A DNA stretch of 64,000 nucleotides from Chrysophaeum taylorii (Eukaryota; Sar; Pelagophyceae; Pelagomonadales; Pelagomonadaceae), in assembly GCA_029834535.1 (NCBI GenBank), contig JAQMWT010000470.1, positions 1 to 64,000 of the forward strand, given 5' to 3'. The position numbers and the translations under genes are program-made. Below the pieces are notes generated by a model. That model worked only from the letters and a program-made list of their open reading frames with translations. It was not told the origin of the DNA and ran no database searches. Positions within the stretch are counted from its first letter, which is position 1; each line of letters begins with the position of its first letter. This document shows positions 42,385 to 56,300 of the stretch, in pieces.

Positions 42385-45300
42385 TTGTACATAGCTACAC
42401 CGCACACGTTAAGGCTGCTTAACTTTGTGTGCTTGTTTATATGTCATCGTGTTGTCGTGAGAATGTTGGCGTGCGTGTATTCTGTTAGACTGTTGGTTGC
42501 ACGCGCGCATATTTTGGGTATGTCCACTTCGACACTCCACGATGATGCACTAACAGCCCTTTCATTAGAAGAGCAAAAAATACCCACAACTGCCTGTCAG
42601 TGCTGACCTTCACACTGACTGGAATCGCAGTTTGTACAGTTGCCATATATGCATCTTCCGTCGTGTAACCGATGAGTGTACATAGACTTCCGATAGACAG
42701 AGCCCCCTAGAATGTCTAGAGGTCGTCAACTCTGCTCTGGCAGAACCCACAGGTTCACGTCACTGTTCTCATGGCAGAACGAGCAGCAAGAGTCGCACCC
42801 AAAACAGTCACGGGTGCTGATATTCTCAAGCTTGAGGCACCCATCGTTGAATTTCATGAGGGGAATCGCAGATGTTAAGATCCCATCGTGCCGACGCCCT
42901 CTTCGAGTACGACTCGTATGAAGCCTACACAAGGTCCTGCGCTGACCATGAAGTCCTGCTCAATAGGATTCTTGGCCGGGTCTTCCTGGACTGGCAAAAC
43001 GCCAGAGTGGCAGAACTTAATCTCGGTTCAGTTGAAGATTTGCCTCCTGAATACCAGGTCTGGTATTTCACTGCTGAAGCGCTCCCACGTCTTCCTGATC
43101 CTGAAGTAGCACAGTTGGCCACTGTCTGCTATGAGAATGAAGTACGTACGGTTCGCCCAGAAATTAACGATCGCTTTAAGGAGGGTGAACGCAACCTTAA
43201 CCTCACCCATCCTCGCGAACTTGCCTTGATGGCAGAATCAATGCGCGAGTGTCCATGTTTGCTTTAACACATGCCGACTGGCATACTTACCAAAATACGT
43301 ATGCAACTTTCCTGTATACTTATTTCAATCACGAGAGTATTAACAAACCTACTCTCGCGGCCTGGCAAGCCACAACAAACGTGAATAACAAACACCATCT
43401 ACCTAACGAAACGCGCGCTATCAAGCTTATAGCATTTGACTTCTATGAAACTTTTGCCTCTAACGATGTCGCGTACCTAAAACAGCAATTTAACGCTGTC
43501 GTTTACAATCCTAACTGGCATGTACATGTCTTTATTGAATGTGTGCAGTCTTTCAGTCACCTTTCGTACCAACTCAACCAAGAAGAAACTAATCTCCACT
43601 TCTATGAAGCTACTCTTTGCAGGAAGGTGCACGATGAGGTATATAGACACTTCGCCAACTGCACCAGCAATAACAGATACGACAGAGGTTGGGTCGAATG
43701 GTGCGCTATCTACGAGACACGCACATCACCAAGAGCTCAACCTGTAGCTGACAGATTTTGCCACCCGCCTAACTCATCCCATGTCTTAGAATTCGCGCTC
43801 GATCTCTACAATTCCGTCTCCAATAACGCTGAAGACAAAAGCCGCATTGAAGCTCCTGTCTCCTGGATTCCTTATGTTGAGGTTTGTCAACACATCAAAA
43901 ACCAAAGGCCCTACTAACTCAGCTGCTGGATACCACTGACTCTGAGCTTGACCATGCTGCCCATGTGTTCGCTTCACTTACTGCCGCAGCCTCTGGACCT
44001 TCTAAACCTCGGTTCAATGCCAGACGCCTCCGAAACACTAAGGACGCCAGTCAACCCTTCTCTCGCAATGATCTGAGTTACTATCGCACTGGTGATTCGT
44101 ATGTTACCAAACCACGTGGTTCTGGTCAATCCAACGATCGACCTGTGTACGCACGAACCTTCGATCGCTCTGCTCGATCTGACATGAAACTGCTCGATCG
44201 CACGAAGCATACTATGCATGCCCTTAAGGATCAATGCAGGAAACTCTCTCAGCATACTTTGCAGAACGCGACCACGGCGCAACTGCAAGAAAAAATTAAT
44301 AAGCTGTTTGAGACGTTACTACATTCTGCTGCCATGATCTTGACTACCGCTTCGGACGATAACACTGAAGTTCTTCGCATTAACGATCAGCTTCGGTATG
44401 CCGAAGACATTATACGTGATGTCCACACACATCTGCTTTCGACCGAAACGTCGTTAAACTATGGGCCAGAACAACCTACTGCTTCTGAGCCACTTCTACT
44501 AAGTCTGCTGGCTTTGAAGGTCCCACTAACGCCACTTCTGCTCCAACTGAGTCGGTAAACTTCACTGAAGCAGCCATTGCCCAGCTTTCTCCGGAGCAGC
44601 TAAATCAGCTTTTGTCTCATGTGACAGCAGCTATGTGCCGTCACAGCACTGCTCAAGCTGCGGTGCAGTCGAACAGCCCTTCTCCAACTCAAGCTACGAA
44701 CACTGGACTTTCGCCATTCGATATTGAGAACGGCTTAGGTGCTGACAATGGGGAACCGACTCCCCCGGTAGCCCCTGTCTCCTTCACCGGAGTAATTGTC
44801 ACATCAAAGCTCATGAGTCAATCTAGTTTGTTTGCAGCGAGCATTCCTTCTACCAGTGTCCATAGCGAGAATGCCTTTTTAACCAAGTATATGAGGGAGC
44901 TTAACCTCAAACTTCACTATGAATTCCTCGACCTAGACAGGTGCGCATCAATATCCTTGATGACAACATTTGATTTCGCGATTCCCAATCATGTTGTACC
45001 TATTGATCCTAAAATCGCTCCCGTTGTCCAAACTGCTACAGGTCAACAACAGGACTCGCATATAATGCTAACCAAGAACATAGTCACGCCATTACCTGAT
45101 CACCCTGGAATAGGCTATGTCAAAATTGACTACGCCTTTTTTTTACTACCAGTTAAAGCACGTCACCTCTTTATTCTCTCTGCCCCAGAGTGGAACAAGG
45201 CTAAACTGACAATTACGCTTAATAGCAGCGATCAACCAAGTTTGTCACACCTCCTTGCACTAACCGCAATCTTCTGAAGAACACCGAAACTTCCGACTTG

Positions 45301-48300
45301 GTCAGCCTACTGGACGATGCCCTATTTGATAGCATGCTTATGTCATCAAGCTGCTCAAGCCCCTCGTTCTTCTAGCGGAAATGACTCCCCCGCATAAACA
45401 GGTGCACCGTGATCATGTTTTCGTGGCCAATCTATCCATGCCACCCTTGATTCCACGGTTGACGTTGTCGACCGATATCCCGCGTATCTCTGCGGAGATT
45501 ACCAATCGCGAGAGAGCTGGATCTGTGTAGCTCGCAGGAAAAACACAGGCGACAATGATATGCTTTCCTGGCCTAATCAACACCAAAGACGGCTTCTGGA
45601 CATCGCTGATGATATCACCGCTGTTCCTAAATCTCTCTGGCTATCAAAAGACCTTGCTAAGAACTGGATCAGACTATACCCTGATCCTCCTCTGGTGTCT
45701 TCACCTCAAACATTTCCACCATACTCCCGCGCAGGCTCTGTTCGGTTAAATATGAGTGAACTGGAAAACTTAAATCTCTTGTTCCTCAGGCTTCATTCCC
45801 GACAAGCACTCGAACAAAGCACCCATAAACCGCATCATAAATGCACATACCACAATTTGGGTGTCATGCGGACCTCCAATAAACCACTACAGGGATCAGC
45901 TAATCCCGTTCGCCTCCAGGCATTTGTTACTCTCTACAATGTGTTCGCTAGGCTCTTGCCTAACTCACCTACTCCTGTGTCCTCATACGTCACGATTTTC
46001 GAAACTAACCAACCTGCACACAGGCTAACTAACTAACAAACTTCGGACCTCTCCCGGGCATGGGAGCCAGGCTGGTCCGGCAGGAGCCGGTCCAGGATCA
46101 CAGAGCAAAACAGGTTATTCCTTACAAACTCATCATCCAACTACAACATCCATTTTGTCTCTGGTGGTAAACACTCTGAAGGTAACCTCCTAGTTGAGAA
46201 CAAGGCCAATAAATACACGGCCTCTATTGATCCATTTGGATCCACGTACACGCTCACAGCCTCCGACAATCCAGCCGACAAGTCTATTCGTTTGTTCCAA
46301 GGCAACCTTCGGCTTGTTCAGGCCTTTCCCCAGGTCGACACTGCTCGCGGCAACCTTCTTGCCATTCGAAATCTTCTCACTCAATGTGACGTTGTTATGC
46401 CGCACCGTGTCGCCTACTATTCAACCCACAACCAATTTTCTTCTAAGGACAAGCATTTTGACCTAGAAGACTATCACCTGTCTCATAGTCGCTATCTTGG
46501 CTATTTGCGGAACAGTGATCGCAAGCTTGGCTCTAAAATCCACTCAGCGCATCCCGCTTTGCCCACCATACGTGGATATGCCAACATCATCTTACTCGAT
46601 CCACGAAATGGAAAGCTCCGATATCCAACGCGCCCTGAGCTCATCAGAACCAATAACCATACTCGTCCTCGAGAATCTTTCTTGCTTTCCCTCAAGAGTG
46701 ATCTTTGTTGCGATCTTCTCAGCAATGCCCTGCCGGCTGGTACCTACCATACTCTTTATACACATCTCTGTCGTATAGTTTTCGACATGAAGCCCCTTAT
46801 GTTGGAACCTAACTTTCGACATGATACTGCAATTCTGAAGAAGACATATATGTCTACCTTTCTCACTCGCGAACTGTCTCCCTTCAGTCACAGTCCTGAT
46901 ACCATTCTCAAGCAGGCGCATTCGTGAGCCATATCTCTAACCGAAGCTGGACCGAAATGTCGCTAAACTACCGCTCCTCAGGAAATGTACCTGAAGATGC
47001 ACTTGCTTCGGCAGTCTCAGATGAAATGAGCATTTTGACGCGGACTCCACCGATGACGGAGATGTACCCTCCTTAGATCCACGTACTGAGCTTAAATTCA
47101 GCGTACGTTGGAAGAAGCACATACCCGTAATATCGATTCCTCGCAAGTCTCTACCGCATGGCACAGTGGAGCATCAAAATGCTAAAGAACGGGCCAATCG
47201 TTTCCATCAGACGCATCATTGCCCTGACGACGTTGCAGCAAATGCCCCGGACGTATTTACACGTCCTGTTTTCACTGCCTCTGACATCCCATACAGGGAT
47301 ATCTGCATCGATTGCATCTGTCATAACAAACGTCACCGCCATGACCATCATAACCAAACCAAGCCCAATTTCGAGCAAACTCACCAACCAGGTGAAGTCT
47401 GGGCATGTGATGGAGGCTATGCCACTATTCCCTCTGAATGGAGTGGCTTCACTCATATCATCCTGTTCATCTCTCATACTTAGTCGCGCGGCTAGTTCCG
47501 CTGTCAAGAGTCAAGATAAACCAATGCCCATTACCTTCGCAGACTGCCTCGCCTTCAGCTTCACTGATTTCCAAAATGGTCTCCCTGTAATCGAGACCTT
47601 CCGTGTCCCAGTCACTCAATTTCTTACATCCTTTACGCACGTGGACCTGCACGATGCCGTGGGTTCTATCTATGCTCCCGATGATCCTTTATCGTTCTTA
47701 GAGTTGTCCGCTTTACTGTCCATGCGTGCTCCAATTGTGGCTTCCCTCGCTCTCTACCCCAGCAATTAAGGCTACCGTTTGCTCACGTGGATCAAAGAAA
47801 GAGAATGTACTAGTCAATCACTACTATTCAACCTGCTTCATCGATGGTGTCCCGAAACACTTAAGCACGGACATCTATCGGAAGAAGATATCTTCCGTAC
47901 CACCGACTGCAGTCACTGACCATTTGTCTAGCCAAGAGTATCTGGACAAAAGCTATTTGCCTGCGTCTGTGGTCGCTGCTCTCATCTGCTGTGCGTGCAT
48001 AAATACCGATCACGCTAAGGGCAGTGTACTAATCATGGCGCGCAACTACACGTTATATCACCCACCGTGCGTAATATGGCCTGCTGGTCATCTTCGTGCA
48101 ACAATTATCAGAACGTATTACGTTCCCACAGACCTCAAGACTCTAATACTAAAACATATCTCGCCGCAATCCGATCTGCCCACGGATATCATACTGCATC
48201 ACCAACGTCGAGTGACTCAAACCAATCTACTCTGGCCCTTAACCTTAACCTAACTTGATGCATTAAGAGCACCTATCCATACTGGTAACAATTGCTCGTG

Positions 48301-49380
48301 CCCATCTTACCCGCTACTCGCTGATTAAAGCTTCGCTATATCCGACAGTACTTGAAATCCTTGCGCAGGCCCTTATTCGTCACATCATAACCTATACTTC
48401 CATGCCTAGTGACGAACGGCCTCCGTCTATCATCGACGAAACGAGATCCTCTCATTTCTCAGATGATGATGCTCGTGATTTCTCAAGTTGTTGTCCAGCA
48501 AGTTTCCTCAGCTCTACGCTGAGATTACTGATGTGACCGAAATGTCGTTAAACTATCGGGACCAATCAACAGGTGGCTCATCCGCTGTTGTATCCCAACC
48601 CCCGTGTTCTCCTCCAACCACATCATTTACCCCACAAGCTTACTTTGATGCACGAACCGCTAAAGTCAGTGCACTCAAATGCACTCACTCAACGAATCGA
48701 TGTGCTTCAGGCCCTGACCGAAAGGCAAGCCCAGAAGATCAAACAATTATCCCCAGACAACAACAAGGGATCAATTCCAGACGCCCAACTCCTTCAACTT
48801 CGGCATTATCATATGCTCCCCTTCGGCTTCCCTCTCTGCAACCAGATGCTACTGAACTTCTACATGATCCCTTTGTCTCGTCCCTTTTCCGAGGTTCGAC
48901 TAGATGACTTGCAGCTAGGCGACCTCATGTCCCAAGTTCTGGATCGCCTTCTAGCCCTTACTTACCGCTTGGTTCCCGACATTGCTCATCTCAGTATAAC
49001 AACTCCTCTTCAACACTGGAAAATGATCCTCCGAGTGATGGCGACGACGTCCAACCCATCAACGAGTCCGATTAAATTATGTTGGACCAGCTTGAAGCTA
49101 AGCCTTCCTCGGCGATATCTCCTATGTCCACACTTCTACCGAAATCTTTCCCTTCAGGTGCACTTGTCAATAATTTCAGAGGTGTAACATCTTTGACTCA
49201 ACCTTCCAAGTCCCCGCGACAAGCTGCCTACTCCAACTCTCCATCCTAAGCCACACACACATCACCACCATTCTCCTTCCGCTGCTTTCTCTTGAGCCAT
49301 TAGAGAACAGTAATTTCAACTGTGTTACCCTTCAGCAGAGCGATGGGCAGTGGTAGTCTGCCCTCGAATCTGTCTTTAAA
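42385..49380 (+). mobile_element. Ty1/copia-type element, plus strand (fossil)
   Basis: A run of plus-strand coding segments with much lower GC than host genes. Parts seen: a gag-like region at about 42,870-44,560, further long segments of unknown role at 44,610-45,280 and 46,290-46,930, and an integrase zinc-binding region with the start of the catalytic domain at about 47,170-47,480 (H-H-C-C pattern, then PGEVWACDGGY). The region after 48,500 resembles the linker between integrase and reverse transcriptase. I found no LTR pair; a TGTTGG-type LTR start is possible near 42,306. It looks broken in many places and old. Confidence 0.65.
46020..46110. repeat. CTAACTAACTAA run and GC-rich inverted motif inside the element
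   Basis: 'ctaactaactaac' at 46,024-46,037 is followed by an imperfect hairpin (ccgggcatgggagccaggctggtccggcaggagccggtcc). A second CTAACTAACTAA lies at 49,718-49,729, at the edge of the other element. Confidence 0.5.
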
Positions 49381-50310
49381 TGTCGACTGCTAAGAGGGGT
49401 GTGTGTGTGGGGAGCATGAAGGATGTGGGTGGGTTTGTGGGGTATGAGGGATGTGCCTGACGGGCGGAGATAAGTCTCCTAAAACGAGGACAGCCGGTGT
49501 GAATAACACAGCGTTTTCTGAAATCAAAAGGTGCTAAAGTTAAGGGAACCAACCCTAGAATAGGGGGTACTAACTCTAATTCAAATTTTCTATCTCTACG
49601 CCCCTCACAGATTGAACTCGGTGAGCGAAATCTGGATCAAACTAAGCAGGAAGCGTCTTACCATCGACAAGAACATAGAGAGTGTTCTGGACAGAGTCGT
49701 ACGGTGGAAGAGTAGTAACTAACTAACTAAAAAAAGTAACTTGATGTGATGGGGGTGAAGATGATGTAGAGTGAACACCGTAGGCGTTTTTGAACTTGTG
49801 GAATAAATTGCGTGGAAGAAGCTTGGGAAAGTGATCAGCGACCTGGTAGTGAGTAGAACACCAGAGAGGACGAATGACCGAGTTGGCATGGTAGTCACGA
49901 ATACGAAATTCTTGTAAGTTGATATGACGAGAGGGAGCACTGACTTTAGGGTGATCAGCGACATGCAATGCGCTAGCGTTATCAATAAGCAGGGGGATAG
50001 CGTGAGCTTGATCACGTGAAAACAAATAAGGGTGAGAGGAGAAGAGTTTGTGGAACCAGTGACATTCATCGGCGGCTGCGCTGGCGGCGATGAGTTCAGC
50101 TTCCATGGTGCTTTTGGCAGTAAGAGTTTGGCGTTTGCTAGACCAGAATACGAGATTGCCAAAGACGAAAATACATGCACCAGAATGGGATCTTAAGCGA
50201 GGGTCAGGACGGTCAGCGAATCTGGCATCAGTAAAACAAATAATGGGCCCACCCACATCCTTCATGCTCCCCACACACACCCCCCTCTTAGCAGTCGACA
50301 TTTAAGAACA
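49377..50310. repeat. 57-bp inverted repeat spanning two elements
   Basis: Bases 49,377-49,433 read plus (aaatgtcgactgctaagagggg...gatgtgggtggg) and recur as reverse complement at 50,253-50,310 with about one difference. The spacer is about 820 bp. The right arm belongs to the minus-strand copia element, just before its RNase H; the left arm ends the plus-strand element. Confidence 0.85.
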
Positions 50311-53300
50311 AATAATGGGCGAACGAAGATGATGCAGTTCAAAATAGGTGCCAATCAGATGATGAATAAAGGGCGTAATAGAGGGGCTGTCGGATGAATA
50401 GTCGAGTGAATCATTAGGAGTACCCTTCAAGTAGCGAAGTAAAACATATAAGTGCAGAAGGTGGGTCTGAAGGTGGGTCTGCTCACGGATGTGCATACCC
50501 TGGCAGCATTTGTTGCACAAAGTAGTATATCGGGGCGACATGTGACAGACAAGTAAATACTAGTGCCACAGTAGTGAGGAAAAAGTTTGCGAAATACGTC
50601 TAAAGTAGGAGCCAAGTCAGAGAGAAGCTTAGCAGAAGGTTTTTGAATAAGAATGTCCGAGTAGGGGACGTCCATAGTATGGAGGTTGGGCTTATGCTCG
50701 GTGAGCATCTTGGTGATCTTCGCTGCTACATTCATAGTGAGGTGACCAGCGGAGACATTGTAGTGTACATCGATACCAAGGAAGGATCTGATGTTATCAT
50801 GCCACGTACCTTTGCCATATTCCTTCTCCAGAGCGGTGCGAAGAGATGTAATTTTGGCAGTGTTGGTACCAGTGATCAATAGGTCATCGACTGAGACGGA
50901 TAGTAGAACCCATCTGTTGATAGATCGACCCCAACTGATATAGAGGCAAGTGTCGACTTGTGAGCGTTCGAACTCAGGTTGTCGAAGAAGCGAGTCGAGC
51001 CCAATGTTCCACAACAAAGCTGACTGTTTGAGGCCATAGAGAGCCTTGACGAGTCGGAGAGCGAGCTTTGACTCTGGGTGGTTCTTCTGTATATGCTGGA
51101 TGGAATTTTTCGAGACACGTATTCCTCGAGGTAAGTGAATCCATACCGGGCGATCGAGTGCCGATTGGATGAATGCCTGAGGAATGTCCGCGTAAAGGTT
51201 CAAGCTTAAATGCACCATTGGAGCACAATCCTTCAATTTCTTTGCGAATCGAAGCGATATGCTTTAACTTATCTTCTTCGCTGAGTCCTTTGAGTTCGAC
51301 AATCTTCTCAGGCTCATAGACAATATCTTCAGCAGTCACGAGTTGTAACACGACATGGTCGATGTGCTGCAAGTCATAGTCCATGACTTCATGGATAGTA
51401 TCTTGATTCGGATCACTTTGACTTAGGAAGAGGTGTCCGAGTTCGCCAGAATCATGCACGAAGGCATGTCTGTGACGAGAAGCTAAGTGGTAGTGCTGAT
51501 GCGCTGAGATGTCCCATAAAAGGGAGGAGTTCATACAACATAATTCTTGGTTCCATTGACGCGCATAATACTCTGCCGGTGACAGTTCGTCGTGGCACAC
51601 ATAGTTCTCGAGAACAGAATTGTCGTTGTCCAGGTGGTCGACCAATACAGATGAGTGGTGCGGCTTCCTTGGGAAGTCGACGCACAAGAGTTCTGCGTTG
51701 GTTTCTTTCTGCAGATCCAGTGCAGTGCCGCCCATGATACCATAGTCTTGTGTGGTATTTGCTAGGAGACATCCTTTCGGGACATCATTTGGCGGCTTAG
51801 CATCCCTTCTAATGTTGAGATCAGATGCGATGCTGACGGCATGGCCCTGGTGCAGAGCGCTGACACTGATGATGAACATCAATGTGCTGGACATGTTGGC
51901 TGTGGCGCGAGTCGTGGATTGCTCCTGCTGGTATTTCCAGTTGCGACCATACTCTGAAGCGACAATGCGTCTGGTGAAAAGCTTTCCATCGTCGACACGT
52001 TTCACAATATAGAGAGGATCTTTGGGAATGCGGAATCCGCGCTCGTCCTTGAGATCTGCCTTGAGTTTGTCACTCTGGTTGCGATGCACGAGATCTGGGG
52101 TAAAACCTGAATCGTCGAGAACAACCTCTAGGCGATCCTTTCGTTTGGGCATCGGAATGCTACCATCCGGCGGAGGTGGCCGGTTGAGGAACGAAAAATC
52201 CTGTTCGGGTGTCTCGTCGCTGACGGGACTTGGATCAGCAGCGGAGGTTGGATCCGGTTCTTTGTGCTCGTCGTCATCGTCGGGTTTGTCATCCTGGTCG
52301 TCATCTTGAGTCTCGCCCTCATTTTTCGATTCCTGTCTAGCTTCCGGCATTTGCTGTTCGCTTATAGCTGGGAGCGGGTCCTCTTGCCGTGCCTCTGTTG
52401 GGATCTGCGTGAGTGCTTTGATCCGTTCGGTCTCCTTGTTGCGGCTGACTGGCAAGTCTGCATCAACGTGGAAGTCGTTCGAGGCGACGATTTTCCATAT
52501 CGCCCCTGATGTACAAGCAGGATAGAGCTATGAACATCACGGATAAATCGGTACGTGCCGGGGAGGTTTGGGACGTAATTGTTGCTGTTGAGGTAGGAGG
52601 CGGAGACGCTGGAGGGTTCCAGCTTGTGGCTTTTAGGGTAGACAAAGGTGACAGGTTCGCCAAAGGGAAGGAGCTTCAAGAGCGGTGCCATGGGTGACAT
52701 GATGCGCCGGGGGACTTTTGGCGTGCTGAATGGTGCCGGGCTTGTGCAAGGGGGGCAGAGCGGCAGTCGAAGCGCTGGGGGGGCTGGGTCGCTTGTCAAC
52801 ATGGACTTTAGCAACGGTTGCCTCGGCAAGAAGCGTCTCGAGGTTTTTCGATTTGCTTGGCTTGCGGATCGCATCATGGTGAGCATCTGCTACGGCATTG
52901 AAGAGGGATGTGAGGTTGAGGTCCTCCTCTGCTAAGAGACGGCTGGAGATGTTCAGCAAGAATTCTGCAACCTGGTTGATGTCTCCGGGGCTGGGGATGC
53001 CATTGCGTATTGTTGCCCATTCGATGTGAAAGTTCACGTGGTGGTGCGATTCGTGGAGTGCGAGGACAGCGTTGTACTTGGCCTGCAGCACGTGGTGCGG
53101 GACGGCGTTGGCCAGTGCCTTAAACGCGAAGTACGGCGGGTGTTGTTGGAACAGGCAGAGCAGTTCCGGGTCCGAGTGGTGTCCGAACTTTGCGATTTCG
53201 TTGAGGGTCGCATAGCGGATGTGGTCTGGAGAGATCAGCAGCAAGGCGTTGGAGTAGCTCGTGTTGGTAGGGTACGAGCCAGTGACCGAGTAGCACTTGG

Positions 53301-56300
53301 TGCTTTTCTGAAGCGTGTCTCCGATGTGGCCGACATAGTCCGCGTAAGTGGGACGTGCTTTGGACATTAGGAGTCCCTTGGGGTCATCGAGAGTAATTCG
53401 CCCTCGCGAGTCGATCGCGGCAAAGCCGGGATGAGAGCGATTCATGTAGTGGACCCAAGTGGACGGGCGCGAGCAGCTGTGAGTGACGGCCAAGGAGGTG
53501 GTGTAGGCGACGACCAGAAAGGCGGTGCCCTTGGGAACATCCAGGGAAAAGGCGTGCGTTGGGGAGAAGACTGCGGGTTGGTGGGAACAGTCCAATATCT
53601 GAGGGGGCCTGGAGTGTAGGGTGAGGGAAGCGCGCGGGAAGTAGCCACAGGCGACCGCAGTAGCGACGGTGCCGGTGATGGCTCCATCCAAATGGTAAAC
53701 ACATTAGGACTCTGAGGCATGAAAGCAGCGGAGGGTGTTCCAAGCGGCGGGAGTTGGATGTTGCGACAAGTGATTGTGCAGCAAAGTGAAAACCAGGAGA
53801 TGGGAGATGTAAGTCATGGTAGCGTAGGGAGTGCCGTCGGCATCTAGACCGAGATCCGTGAAGGGCTTGGTGAAGCGTGTAAGCATTTGACAGATGCGGG
53901 CATTTTCGGAAATCGAGAGTTTAGAGGCGTTGGCGGGAGCGTAGGAAAAGGTGGCCTTGTGCTGGTAATAGGTCAAGGTGGAGCGGGACACGGTGCCACG
54001 AAGGGCGGGGTTGGCGATCCAGAGATCGTCAGGGATAGTCTGGCTGGGGTCCAGAAGTGGAACAATGCTCGGATCAGCGGAGGAGATGTTAACCAAGGAG
54101 AAGCGGTTTTCTCGAGGTTGTACTCGGTGAGCGGGCGTCGGGCATAGACAGCGAGGTAGCGGGTCTTGCTTATGACGTCGCCAAAAGCGGGGGCATTGTA
54201 GACACCGGAGTGTCGGAAGTAACCTAAGCGCTGATAGCATTTGGCGCGTTGGGTGTACTCGTGATGAGTTCGACGTTCTTGACAATGGCGTAGGTCGGGA
54301 GCGTGCAGGGAACAAAGCGGATTTGTTCTGTGACGAAAAGGTCGGCGGTCACCGGAGTGGCGTAGCCGTCGTATTCTTTCATTACACTCAAATGTTGACA
54401 TGGCAGTGTGAAAACTGCAAAGTCGAAATGAGGTAGTCGTATTTTGCCGGTTTGCAGAGCGGCATTGAGCTTTCTTAGATCCGCATAATGCTGAGCGCGC
54501 GGGAAGAGTTGTTGCGCGCGGGCGCGCATAATAGGGTGAATTCCACAGGTGACCACGACAGTAATACGTTTGTTGAAGCGTTTGCGAAAAGAGGTAAAGC
54601 CTTCTTGGTGGAGTCCACCTGCAATAATAGCTGTTTTTAGCGGAGGGGGTTGTGCTTGCACAGAGAGGTCCGCTGAGCCAGTGAATGCATATTGGACGAC
54701 AGTACGCGGGAGGCTAATGAGTTCCGATAGGAATATGGAATGATGCCGTAACTTGGTAAAATCCAGCACGTGGGATTGCGAGCGTGTCTTTGCGACATCC
54801 TGCGTGATGTGTGCAAGTTCATCCTTGAGTGGCATTCGGGTTCCGGTGTGAAACTAAGCACAGCGCGGAATGTTTGCTTTGGATGAGACGGCAGGGACAA
54901 CAGGCCATTGGTTTGGCGATTGGCGAGAACTATTGCTGTTTTTCCTAGAAGCGTCTTATAATCGTGGGGATCCGCGGTCGACGTGTTCATAAGCTCATAA
55001 AGGTATGGTTCGTGTGGCAATGGCGGGTCGGTTGCTTGGACGTTCAGAGCTTTGAGCTGAGATGTCGCGATAACCTGTAGACCTTTTCGGAATTGCGGGA
55101 CGACCAGAAATACGAGATATAATGCGTAACCTGTTGATTCTTTTATATCCTTTGAGGAGAGACCTGCGGCCTGCAAGTACAACGGTTTGACACCGATGAA
55201 ATGGCTGGTTAAGGTGCCTCTTCCCATACGTATGGTGTGTTCGGGAATCCGGCGTATGGACTCGGGAACAAAGTTGAATTGTGCGAGTGAAGCAAAAGGA
55301 TGCGCCACCGTCAATTAAAGAAGTTTCAGTGCCGGGTCCATTGCATCCGTGCAGCGAGTTAGTCTTCTTTGAGGTCTTTCCTGGAGTGTAAGTGGCACAA
55401 AGAAAATCTGCGACTCTGGGGGAGATTGTGGATGAGGTCGGGAAATTCGTCATCGTGAGGCTTGGTGCCTGATTGAGTAAGATGTGGTTGGCGGCACAGG
55501 CGTCGTCGGCAACCATCAGCGAAAAAGCTGACTCTGGTGTAGAGCACGCCTGTAGTCACTGTGACGTTGTGCGTAGTCTTCGGCGGAATCATCTTCATCG
55601 TGGATTTCGGGGATGGTGTCGTCGTAGAGGCCTAGCTGTCCGTGGTCATCATAGAAACCGAGATGGCCTTGGTCATCTTTTTCGTCAGTTTCGCCCTCAT
55701 CAGGTGGATCAGCCTGAGGATCGGATGATAGCACCTGAAGAAACTCCGCGGCATCGCAATCTGCTTCGGAGAGAAGTATCTCATCAGAGATGGTGGTCAT
55801 GAGGTTGATTAGCTTGCTCATGCGCTCGGAGTTGGACGTATGTTGGCGACCGGCTTGGCTTAGATTCCGTATGGTTTGGAGCTTGCGACGGACTTCACGA
55901 AGGGGGACCTTGAATCGTTGGTCAGGAGTAGACGGCTTTGGTGGATGCGGTTGGGTGGGAAAGGTGACCTTGCGAAGGTGCGGGTGCTCGCGTTTGTCGG
56001 GGGTGACAGGAGCAGCACGGGGATTTTGCTTGTGCTTCGTTGGGGTGACAGGGGGAGCCTTGGGCTTGGGGCTGTCATTGATGTCATAGTACGACGGAGA
56101 GCGAGGATCGGGAGGCTTTTTTTTTTTGGCTTTTTGGGGTGGCGGGTGAGCTGCTTCTTCCTATAGGCGTAAAGATGTTGGATGAGATCATTGTCGTCAT
56201 CTTCATCGAGGTTGGCTTCAGTGAGAAAGACGGCAGCAGGGTCGGTGTCGTCATTGGAGGCTTCATTGGGATCCGGAGGGATGTCATCTTCAGAGGCGGT

